Shown: positions 24,107 through 34,634 of the stretch, in pieces | Layout of the letters: every line of letters begins with the position of its first letter | How positions within the stretch are numbered: the stretch's first letter is position 1 | Source of the DNA: Marthasterias glacialis | Lineage: Eukaryota; Echinodermata; Asteroidea; Forcipulatida; Asteriidae | Assembly: GCA_911728455.2 (NCBI GenBank) | Contig: OU452232.1 | Location: 3,294,501-3,358,500, forward strand | Direction: 5' to 3' | Length of the DNA: 64,000 nt | Notes under the pieces: model-generated | What the model was told of the DNA's origin: nothing | The model's database searches: none | What the model saw: the letters and a program-made list of their open reading frames with translations, nothing else | Translations under genes and position numbers: made by a program

Positions 24107-26640
24107 CTAGAGATTTAGAGTTTGTGGACAAACTCACGGTGTTCGGCTTAATTACGTAATTGAAAATTTTAAGGTCAATATTGTGTGCACGTTTCTTGTC
24201 TATTTGTGCTATGCTGACGGGCGAAATATTTAGTTGTACTTTTTTATCTTTATTCATGAAGGTTTGTCATATGAAACTTCAACTTCCGGTTTGACAGGAA
24301 CTAAAGGTCAAATGGGGTCACACCTTGTGCATGGTATCTAGAATTGTCAGAGAGCTTTAAATTGAAGTAACGATTATTAATGTACCACGTTTCATTAATA
24401 AGGTACATATTTTTGTAGTACAAACTTATACTTCCGGTTTCGACCGGAAGTGAAGGTCAAATGAGGTCACACTTTGTAAATATTTGTAGAATCGTCGAGG
24501 GGCTTTAAAATTAAGTTATACAATTAATATACAAATTTACGTAATTCAGAATCGATTTTTCATAACAAAACTACTACTTCCGGTTTCGACCGGAAGTGAA
24601 GTTCAAATGGGGTCACACCCTGTGTAAGATTTGTTTAGTACTTCAAGACCTTTCATATGGTGTAAAGATCATGTATGTAGCATGTATTATTCTTAAGATA
24701 TGATTATTTTAGTATAAAACTTCAATTTAATGTAATGACGTCATCGATGACGTCATCATTCCCAAAATTTTGCTTTGTCATATACACACTGTGGTCTAGG
24801 TATGTAGTAAGTATCAAGTCCGTACATGCTTTAGTTTTTGAGATAGCAAAATAATTTTTTTTTCAACCTCGTGTATCAATTTCGTTGTGACGTAGCTATG
24901 ACGTGATATATTACATTTCTAGATTGGTCTTGAGCTACAGAAAATGTTATTTATTGAAAGTTAGTTGATATTTTTAATCACTTAGGCTTTAGAGCCCCAA
25001 ATAACATGAACTTTAACTTTAACGTCCGGTTTCTACCGGAAGTAAAGATCAAATGGGGTCACGGTGTGCATACAATTTGTCCCACATCACAAGACCTTTC
25101 ATATGCATTAAAGATTTTGAATGTAGCATTTGCCGTTCTTGAATTATTAAATTTTTGAATTATTTAACGTTTATTTAACGTCATGACGTCATCAATGACG
25201 TCATCAATGACGTCATCATTCCAAAAAAGTTTCTGTATCATCCACTCACTAATATGTTTGTACATGGTAAGTTTCAAGTTCATACAAGCTTAACATTTTG
25301 AGAAAATTTGTGGACAAGTTTCGACGACTAAGAAAGCCCAGAAAAAAAATTATCCGTTTCAACCGGAAGTAAGGGTCAAATAGGGTCACATCTTCAACAC
25401 AATTTTTAGAATGTTTAACGAGCTTTCAGATGAAGTAATGATTATTAATGAATTCTGTTTTGTTATTGAAAAATAATCTTTTTGAAAAAAAAAATTTCAA
25501 CTTCCTCTTTCGACCGGAAGTCAAGGTCAAATGGGGTCACAAACTGTGTAAGATGTGCAGAGTAATTGAAGATCTTTGATATGGTGCAAAGATCTTGTAT
25601 GTATCATTTACGGTTCTTCAGATATGAATTTTTGAAATATTAAACGTTGATTTATGGCAATGACGTCATCGATGACGTCATCATCCAGAAAAAACAGTGC
25701 AGTTTACTGCACAGTAAAGTTGAAGGTAATAGTAAGTTTCAAGACTGTACCTCGTTTAGTTAATGACCTATGAATCTTTTTATATGTTAACTTCAACTTC
25801 CGGTTTCGACCGGAAGTAAAGGTCAAATGGGGTCACACTTTCTGTAAGACATGTAGACTGGTTAAAGTGTTTGCAGATGAAGTAATGGTTATTACTATAG
25901 CCTGTTTTTTATTGAAATAGGATTTTTTGGAAAAATGACATTTTAACTTCCGGTTTCGACCGGAAGTCAAGGTCAAATGGGGTCACACACTGTGTAAGAT
26001 TTGTAGAGTAATCGAAAAGCTTTCATATGGTGCAAAGATCTTGTATGTAACATATACGGTTCTTCAGATATGGATTTTTTAAATATTAAACTTTGATTTA
26101 ATATAGTGACGCAATCAATGACGTCATCTTTTACGGCCAGAAGACAATGTCAAACTGGTATTATGTCTGTGCAAAAGTTTGAGCAGGCTAACCGATCTTC
26201 AAACTGTAATTCAAATTTTGACAATATCATAAGCAGTTCTTGAGATATGGTTTTTTGAAATTTTGAACTTCCGGTTTCGACCGGAAGTAAAGGTCAAATG
26301 AGGTCAAGTTGTGCACGACAATAAAAGGTCATTACAAGAACTTTTATGTTTTGAAAGAATCTCGTACGTAGCTTTTCTGGTTCTCAAGATATGAATTTTC
26401 TAATTATTATTGGTTTATTTAGCATAATGACGTCATCAATGACGTCATCATTCTAAAAAAGTTGCGGTTTCATCTACTAACTATGGTTCATGTTCCTGAT
26501 AATTTTCAAGTTCATATAAGCTTTACTTTTGTTAAAAATCGACGGAGAAGGTTCGCTGATAAGAATACGAGGAAAAAAAAAAAAAAAAAAAAAAAAACTT
26601 AACAATAACAATAGGTTTTCGGCTCAATGCCGAACACCTA
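24107..26640 (+). mobile_element. element 2: hairpin-ended non-autonomous element, HINE-like
   Basis: It starts CTAGAGATTTA with hairpin GAGTTTG-TGGA-CAAACTC (24118-24135) and block GGTGTTCGGC (24138-24147). It ends with AACAATAACAATAGG and hairpin AGGTTTTCGGC-TCAAT-GCCGAACACCT (26613-26639); the last part is the reverse complement of the 5' block. The interior is tandem core motifs with CRE-like runs, and an A-run (26572-26597) precedes the 3' end. No coding capacity is seen. It begins five A residues after the core of a satellite unit. Its first kilobase is closely similar to the last kilobase of element 3 (28895-29640). Confidence 0.75.
24280..26480 (+). promoter_or_regulatory. tandem ETS-, DR4- and CRE-like sites in element 2
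   Basis: About nine copies of the inverted pair ACTTCCGGT / ACCGGAAGT (near 24283, 24430, 24573, 25022, 25348, 25500, 25797, 25946, 26268) are each followed by AGGTCA-AATG-GGGTCA, which is a DR4 nuclear-receptor arrangement. Runs of TGACGTCA occur near 24737, 25184 (three in a row), 25663, 26116 and 26427. ACCGGAAGT and TGACGTCA are the classic ETS and CREB/ATF consensus words. Presence of the words is seen; binding or activity is inference. Confidence 0.6.
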
Positions 26641-26656
26641 AAAAAAAAAAAAAAAA
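26641..26656. repeat. A-run separating elements 2 and 3
   Basis: A pure run of A is all that lies between the 3' hairpin of element 2 and the CTAGA start of element 3. It matches the A-tract in which both elements sit relative to the satellite unit and may be leftover unit sequence, a duplicated target, or part of an element end. Confidence 0.85.
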
Positions 26657-28450
26657 CTAGACATAGAATTTTTGTTTATTACAAAAATACGGTGTTCGGT
26701 TGAACGTTACATAATGACGTAGTTCAAAAACATTGAACATAAAAAGATGAATTTGTATACAATGTTTGGTTTTTATAGTTAAACTTGTACCACACTTTGT
26801 AACAACTCCCGTTTCTTGACAAATGTCATTATTCCAAAAAAGTGGCGGTTTCATCTACTCACTATTGCCTATGTACCCAGTAAGTTTTAAGTTTGTACAA
26901 GCTTTACTTTTGTTTAAAATTGCTGGAGAAGGTTTGCAGGGAAAGAAGAACACGAGGAAAAAAAAAAGCCGTTACAATTAGTGTCGTAGCACCATTGATT
27001 TGAAATTTGTTACCAGAGGACGCTGTTTAATGTAATGACGTCATCAGTTTTATACTTGAAAACGCAGAGTCCTTTACCTACTCACACACTGAAACCACTG
27101 TCCAAAGCTTGTTTTATACTGACCAAAGAACTAAAAAAGAATGGCTTTATAACGATTCTTTCCTTCAACTTCCGGTTGGAACCGCAATACAAGGTCAAAT
27201 TGGGGTCATTTCTTTGAGACATTTAAATTATTTCCAAAAGACCTTTGCGATGATGTGTAGATTGTAAAAATCCATTGTGCACTTCAGGAGTTCTGATTTA
27301 ATGAATAAACTTTGATTTATTGTAACTCAACATCTGATGACATCATCATGACGTCATTGTTTTATTTCGCGTCTTCATATTGAGGTTCAAGTATATGCAC
27401 AGTTTCAAGGTTCAGTTTAATTTCAATTTGAGTTATTTATTTGAAGAAAATTTTGGAGGAATTAACATTTAAAGCAACATAATGGTCTCTATGAGACACC
27501 GTATAACACATGGTTTTGATTTTGTTTGATATATTGAAAGTGAAATCAAATAAAACCTTTAAATATGAATATGAAAATAATTAAAAAGAGCTTTATCATA
27601 TGTATTTCATGGGGACTTCCGGTTTGGGCAGGAAGCGAGGTCAACTCAGGTCACTAAGAATTGTAAAGAACCGCATACATTTATTGTAACTCGACTCCTG
27701 GAGGAAAAACAAGTTACCTTTTTGGTTTTAACTGCCAGGAAAAACAATGTTTTCGTGCTTTTCAAAGTGTTCCTTTTCCACGCCGTGCAATTGGCTGCCG
27801 CCAGGTTGTGCGTTCAAAATAGTATTCATATTGCCTTTTATCAAAACATTAACCCTTGCTGCCCTCCGTTTTGTTCGGCATCTATGCGGTGTCAATAAAA
27901 CAAAGTGTGTATCGCTAGTGACGTTGGTGGCGCTATATCAAATTAACGGTCTTATTTTGTAACATCACGAACACTGGTGTACTGTACAGTCAATCTGACA
28001 TTTGACAGATTCAAATTCCGAGCTCATTATCTGTATTAAAAGGTTCCAAAGTTTTATAAAAACTACCCCACTTTGATAAACATCATAAACACAAGTGTGC
28101 ACGGCTAAAGAAACACACGGACATTTTGAAAGGCGATGACTTTACTTTTAAACTTTACTTTTAAACAGTTTTATTCAGCGTATCCCGACAACAACTCTCG
28201 CGGGGGTAAAGTGCCTCTGGCCCCGCTGTTGCACATTGTGACTCTCGTATGTAAGCACGTACGTGAACGGTAAATATAGAACGAAAGACGATCATTTTGT
28301 CAATTGCATTTTCTCCACCATTATACATCAAACAACTCACGTGAGCATGTGATCGTCTCAGTAAAGTCTCCTCTTCCTCTCCCTGTCACAATTAAGCCAC
28401 CAGAATGACATAAAGGGAAACATTTCCACACTGAACTTGGCATGACTTAC

Positions 28451-28472
28451 ATGTTTTTCTTTGCGTCGCCAT
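28451..28472 (-). pseudogene. possible captured first coding exon (MATQRKT...)
   Basis: Twenty-two coding bases begin with ATG in AATAATGGCG context, downstream of a GT repeat on this strand, and stop at a consensus donor GTAAGT. Copy A at 10185-10206 keeps the ATG and most codons but has GTTAAGT at the donor and would read into a stop. A gene fragment carried by a mobile element would look like this; the parent gene is unknown and chance is possible for so short an exon. Confidence 0.25.

Positions 28473-28476
<4 letters not shown>

Positions 28477-28504
<28 letters not shown>
28477..28504. repeat. (CA)n microsatellite
   Basis: Fourteen CA dinucleotides within copy B of the cargo. On the minus strand this is a GT repeat directly upstream of the candidate ATG at 28472. 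Confidence 0.92.
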
Positions 28505-28507
<3 letters not shown>

Positions 28508-29779
28508 GAACTTAACAACACACCGCAAAGTTCGATGAACTGTGACAAGACTTGACTTGTCGATCGCGTGTAGGTATTTACACAGCATGCAGTAAAAGCC
28601 TATAGTGCACACGCACGAGGTGCAATACAATGAGGGAACTGTACAGACTTTATCGCCGATCGCGCTAAAAACGGCACTTTTCACCTTAATATAACTTCGT
28701 TATGCAACGGCCAATTTTGTTCAAATTTCACAATTAGTCTTTTATAGTCGTTATCTATTACCAAAAAATTCAACACGTAGTTTGCTCAAAAAAAAAAAAA
28801 AAAAAAAATAAAAATATTCTTAAACTCGTCGTAACAAACTGTAACATTTGATGACGTCATCAATGTAATATTTTCAAAGGTCATAAACTACATTCAAATG
28901 AGGTCACACATTGTAAACATTTGTAGAATCGTCGAAGGGCCTTAAAATTAAGTTATTATATTAATACACAAAATAATATTATTCAGATACGATTTTTTAT
29001 AAAACAAACTACTACTTCCGGTTTCGACCGGAAGTAAAGGTCAAATGGGGTCACACCCTGTGTAAGATTTGTTTAATACTTCATGACCTTTCATATGGTG
29101 TAAAGATCATGTATGTAGCATATCTGATTCTGGAGATATGAGTATTTTAATAAAAAACTTCAATTTAATATAATGACGTCATCGATGACGTCATCATTCC
29201 AAATTTTGTTCTTTGTCATGTACACGCTTTGGTCTAAGTACGTGGTAAGTTTCAAGTCCGCACATGCTCTAGTTTTTGAGATAGCAAAATAATTTTTTTT
29301 TCGACCTCGTGTACCATTTTCGTTGTGACGTAGCTATGACGTCACACATCATATTTTTAGAATGCTCTTGAGTTAAAGAAAATATTATGCATTGAACATT
29401 TTTTCATATTTTCATTCACTTAGGCTCTAGAGCCCAAAATAACATGATTTGTTACTTTAACTTCCGGTTTCGACCGGAAGTAAAGGTCAAATGGGGTCAC
29501 GTTGTGCACCGCATTTGTAGATCTTTATAAGAGGTTTCATGTAAAAAAAGAATCTTGAACGTAGCTGTTTTGGTTTTGAAGATATGATTTTTCAAATTAT
29601 TTAAGGTTTATTTAACGTTTATTTAACGTAATGACGTCATCAATGACGTCACCATTCCCAAAAAGTGGCGGTGCCGTCTACTCACCGAGGTTGATGTTCA
29701 TGAGAAGTTTCAAGTTCATACAAGTTTCAGTTTTTCTCTAAATTGGCGGAGAAGGTTCGCAGGGAAAGAAGAACACGAG

Positions 29780-29780
29780 G

Positions 29781-29814
<34 letters not shown>
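29780..29814 (+). repeat. A-run of element 3
   Basis: About 35 consecutive A residues sit between AACACGAGG and the conserved 3'-end word GAACAATAACAATAG. This is the element-internal tail, distinct from the satellite A-tract that follows the 3' hairpin. Confidence 0.9.
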
Positions 29815-29815
<1 letters not shown>

Positions 29816-32629
29816 AGAACAATAACAATAGTTGTTCGGCTGTTGGCCGAACACCTAAAAAAGCCGAAAAAAGAAGTCGGCAGCGCCATGGCCAATAACT
29901 CCAGAAATAATGGGGCTAGAGAGAAATTTCTTGTACCTGCAGGTAGCTGCCATAGTCCTGCATCCGAAAATCCGGTTTTTCCGGCCAGCCAAGGCCATCT
30001 TCCGCCTTGAAACTACCAGAGAACGGGGCTGCTCCGAATGCGCTTCAAACACCTGTCTAATGGCACTTTTGTACACGAAGCTGTAACAGAGTGAAAACAA
30101 GACTTAGCAACGGCTCTATCTCCCAAAGTAATGGCGGAAAACTGACAAGTCTGACACTGTTGGAAAGCCCTGCTCATGGGCTTTCAGAAAATGCCGGTCT
30201 TGGGGTTGTGGGATAAACAGGGAGGATGCCAGGGACCGCGGAGTGAGGACACCCCGAACATGTTCAGTGCATACGGCCATGCTCTGTGTACGTCAACAAT
30301 AGCCAAGGCCGGTACGTGGTTGCTGGACTGAAGCCAGCAAAAAAAAAAATATAAAAAAAAAACGCCGAAAAAAAAAGTCGGCAGCGCCATGGCCACTAAC
30401 TCCAGAAATAATGGGGCTAGAGAGAAATTTCTTGTACCTGCAGGTAGCTGCCATAGTCCTGCATCCGAAAATCCGGTTTTTCCTGCAAGCCAAGGCCATC
30501 TTCCGCCTTGAAACTACCAGAGAACGGGGCTGCTCCGAATGCGCTTCAAACACCTGTCTAATGGCACTTTTGTACACGAAGCTGTAACAGAGTGAAAACA
30601 AGACTTAGCAACGGCTCTATCTCCCAAAGTAATGGCGGAAAACTGACAAGTCTGACACTGTTGGAAAGCCCTGCTCATGGGCTTTCCGAAAATGCCGGTC
30701 TTGGGGTTGTGGGATAAACAGGGAGGATGCCAGGGACCGCGGAGTGAGGACACCCCGAACATGTTCAGTGCTTACGGCCATGCTCTGTGTACGTCAACAA
30801 TAGCCAAGGCCGGTACGTGGTTGCTGGACTGAAGCCAGCAAAAAAAAAATAATAAAAAAAAACGCCGAAAAAAGAAGTCGGCAGCGCAATGGCCACTAAC
30901 TCCAGAAATAATGGGGCTAGAGAGAAATTTCTTGTACCTGCAGGTAGCTGCCATAGTCCTGCATCCGAAAATCCGGTTTTTCCGGCCAGCCAAGGCCATC
31001 TTCCGCCTTGAAACTACCAGAGAACGGGGCTGCTCCGAATGCGCTTCAAACACCTGTCTAATGGCACTTTTGTACACGAAGCTGTAACAGAGTGAAAACA
31101 AGACTTAGCAACGGCTCTATCTCCCAAAGTATTGGTGGAAAACTGACAAGTCTGACACTGTTGGAAAGCCCTGCTCATGGGCTTTCCGAAAATACCGGTC
31201 TTGGGGTAGTGGGATAAACAGGGAGGATGCCAGGGACCGCGGAGTGAGGACACCCCGAACATGTTCAGTGCATACGGCCATGCTCTGTGTACGTCAACAA
31301 TAGCCAAGGCCGGTACGTGTGTGCTGGACTGAAGCCAGCAAGAAAAAAAACGCCGAAAAAAGAAGTCGGCAGCGCCATGGCCAATAACTCCAGAAATAAT
31401 GAGGCTAGAGAGAAATTTCTTGTACCTGCAGGTAGCTGCCATAGTCCTGCATCCGAAAATCCGGTTTTTCCGGCCAGCCAAGGCAATCTTCCGCCTTGAA
31501 ACCACCAGAGAACGGGGCTGCTCCGAATGCGCTTCAAACACCTGTCTAATGGCACTTTTGTACACGAAGCTGTAACAGAGTGAAAACAAGACTTAGCAAC
31601 GGCTCTATCTCCCAAAGTAATGGCGGAAAACTGACAAGTTTGACACTGTTGGAAAGCCCTGCTCATGGGCTTTCCGAAAATGCCGGTCTTGGGGTTGTGG
31701 GATAAACAGGGAGGATGCCAGGGACCGCGGAGTGAGGACACCCCGAACATGTTCAGTGCATACGGCCATGCTCTGTGTACGTCAACAATAGCCAAGGCCG
31801 GTACGTGGTTGCTGGACTGAAGCCAGCAAAAAAAAAATAATAAAAAAAAACGCCGAAAAAAGAAGTCGGCAGCGCCATGGCCACTAACTCCAGAAATAAT
31901 GGGGCTAGAGAGAAATTTCTTGTACCTGCAGGTACCTGCCATAGTCCTGCATCCGAAAATCCGGTTTTTCCGGCCAGCCAAGGCCATCTTCCGCCTTGAA
32001 ACTACCAGAGAACGGGGCTGCTCCGAATGCGCTTCAAACACCTGTCTAATGGCACTTTTGTACACGAAGCTGTAACAGAGTGAAAACAAGACTTAGCAAC
32101 GGCTCTATCTCCCAAAGTATTGGCGGAAAACTGACAAGTCTGACACTGTTGGAAAGCCCTGCTCATGGGCTTTCCGAAAATGCCGGTCTTGGGGTTGTGG
32201 GATAAACAGGGAGGATGCCAGGGACCGCGGAGTGAGGACACCCCGAACATGTTCAGTGCATACGGCCATGCTCTGTGTACGTTAACAATAGCCAAGGCCG
32301 CTACGTGTGTGCTGGACTGAAGCCAGCAAAAAAAAAGAAGAAAAAAAACGCCGAAAAAAGAAGTCGGCAGCGCCATGGCCAATAACTCCAGAAATAATGG
32401 GGCTAGAGAGAAATTTCTTGTACCTGCAGGTAGCTGCCATAGTCCTGCATCCGAAAATCCGGTTTTTCCGGCCAGCCAAGGCAATCTTCCGCCTGGAAAC
32501 TACCAGAGAACGGGGCTGCTCCGAATGCGCTTCAAACACCTGTCTAATGGCACTTTTGTACACGAAGCTGTAACAGAGTGAAAACAAGACTTAGCAACGG
32601 CTCTATCTCCCAAAGTAATGGCGGAAAAC

Positions 32630-33320
32630 TGAGAAGTTTGACACTGTTGGAAAGCCCTGCTTATGGGCTTTCCGAAAATGCCGGTCTTGGGGTTGTGGGA
32701 TAAACAGGGAGGATGCCAGGGACCGCGGAGTGAGGACACCCCGAACATGTTCAGTGCATACGGCCATGCTCTGTGTACGTCAACAATAGCCAAGGCCGGT
32801 ACGTGTGTGCTGGACTGAAGCCAGCAATAAAAAAAAAAAAAAAAAAACGCCGAAAAAAGAAGTCGGCAGCGCCATGGCCAATAACTCCAGAAATAATGGG
32901 GCTAGAGAGAAATTTCTTGTACCTGTAGGTAGCTGCCAAAGTCCTGCATCCGCAAATCCGGTTTTCCCGGCCAGCCAAGGCCATCTTCCGCCTTGAAACC
33001 ACCAGAGAACGGGGCTGCTCCGAATGCGCTTCAAACACCTGTCTAATGGCACTTTTGTACACGAAGCTGTAACAGAGTGAAAACAAGACTTAGTAACGGC
33101 TCTATCTCCCAAAGTAATGGCGGACAACTGACAAGTCTGACACTGTTGGAAAGCCCTGCTCATGGGCTTTCCGAAAATGCCGGTCTTGGGGTTGTGGGAT
33201 AAACAGGGAGGATGCCAGGGACCGCGGAGTGAGGACACCCCGAACATGTTCAGTGTTTACGGCCATGCTCTGTGTACGTCAACAATAGCCAAGGTCGGTA
33301 CGTGTGTGCTGGACTGAAGC

Positions 33321-33351
<31 letters not shown>

Positions 33352-34322
33352 CGCCGAAAAAAGAAGTCGGCAGCGCCATGGCCAATAACTCCAGAAACAA
33401 TGGGGCTAGAGAGAAATTTCTTGTACCTGCAGGTAGCTGCCATAGTCTTGCATCCGAAAATTTGGTTTTCCCGGCCAGCCAAGGCCATCTTCCGCCTTAA
33501 AACTACCAGAGAACGGGGCTGCTCCGAATGCGCTTCAAACACCTGTCTAATGGCACTTTTGTACACGAAGCTGTAACAGAGTGAAAACAAGACTTAGCAA
33601 CGGCTCTATCTCCCAAAGTAATGGCGTAAAACTGAGAAGTTTGACACTGTTGGAAAGCCCTGCTCATGGGCTTTCCGAAAATGCCGGTCTTGGGGTTGTG
33701 GGATAAACAGGGAGGATGCCAGGGACCGCGGAGTGAGGACACCCCGAACATGTTCAGTGCATACGGCCATGCTCTGTGTACGTCAACAATAGCCAAGGCC
33801 GGTACGTGTGTGCTGGACTGAAGCCAGCAAAAAAAAAAAAAAAAAAAAAACGCCGAAAAAGAAGTCGGCAGCGCCATGGCCAATAACTCCAGAAATAATG
33901 GGGCTAGAGAGAAATTTCTTGTACCTGTAGGTAGCTGCCAAAGTCCTGCATCCGCAAATCCGGTTTTCCCGGCCAGCCAAGGCCATCTTCCGCCTTGAAA
34001 CCACCAGAGAACGGGGCTGCTCCGAATGCGCTTCAAACACCTGTCTAATGGCACTTTTGTACACGAAGCTGTAACAGAGTGAAAACAAGACTTAGTAACG
34101 GCTCTATCTCCCAAAGTAATGGCGGACAACTGACAAGTCTGACACTGTTGGAAAGCCCTGCTCATGGGCTTTCCGAAAATGCCGGTCTTGGGGTTGTGGG
34201 ATAAACAGGGAGGATGCCAGGGACCGCGGAGTGAGGACACCCCGAACATGTTCAGTGTTTACGGCCATGCTCTGTGTACGTCAACAATAGCCAAGGTCGG
34301 TACGTGTGTGCTGGACTGAAGC

Positions 34323-34353
<31 letters not shown>

Positions 34354-34634
34354 CGCCGAAAAAAGAAGTCGGCAGCGCCATGGCCAATAACTCCAGAAAC
34401 AATGGGGCTAGAGAGAAATTTCTTGTACCTGCAGGTAGCTGCCATAGTCTTGCATCCGAAAATTTGGTTTTCCCGGCCAGCCAAGGCCATCTTCCGCCTT
34501 AAAACTACCAGAGAACGGGGCTGCTCCGAATGCGCTTCAAACACCTGTCTAATGGCACTTTTGTACACGAAGCTGTAACAGAGTGAAAACAAGACTTAGC
34601 AACGGCTCTATCTCCCAAAGTAATGGCGTAAAAC
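32630..34634 (+). repeat. 1,002-bp (two-unit) block duplication inside the satellite
   Basis: The same ordered pair of unit types occurs twice at an offset of 1,002 bp: CTGTAGGTAGCTGCCAAAG (32924, 33926), CATCCGCAAATCC, CAGTGTTTACGGCC (33250, 34252) and GAAACAATGGGG (33395, 34397). Private variants in both units are retained, so the copy is recent relative to general array divergence. Confidence 0.85.

Larger units (their letters stand above)
27565..28894. repeat. 1.3-kb cargo segment, copy B (paired with 9322-10612)
   Basis: Collinear with copy A, with point differences and small indels (for example an inserted AACATCACGAACACTGGTGT near 27960). The left part has a short open frame shared with copy A (about 55 comparable residues, mostly amino-acid-changing differences), which argues against constraint. 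On the minus strand, ATG at 28472-28470 in good context begins MATQRKT and is followed by AACAT then GTAAGTC (donor boundary 28451/28450), the layout of a first coding exon with its 5' leader and promoter upstream (28473 upward). Confidence 0.75.
26657..29856 (+). mobile_element. element 3: hairpin-ended non-autonomous element, HINE-like
   Basis: It starts CTAGACATAGA with hairpin ATTTTTGT-TTATT-ACAAAAAT (about 26668-26688) and block GGTGTTCGG (26691-26699). It ends with GAACAATAACAATAG and hairpin TGTTCGGC-TGTTG-GCCGAACA (29833-29853), then CCTA and the satellite A-tract. The interior is a mosaic: a left part resembling element 1 (10620-10910 against about 27050-27370), the 1.3-kb cargo (27565-28894), and a right part resembling element 2. 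An A-run of about 35 lies just before the 3' hairpin. No transposition protein is encoded. CRE-like TGACGTCA runs lie near 29173 and 29631. Confidence 0.75.

Noticed and set aside
7844-29856. Hammerhead ribozyme as in Penelope-like elements
   Set aside because: The hammerhead core words CTGATGAG and GAAAC in the required arrangement were not seen at the element ends.
7844-29856. LTR retrotransposon interpretation of the three elements
   Set aside because: There are no direct terminal repeats, primer-binding site or polymerase frames; the ends are hairpins and inverted blocks.
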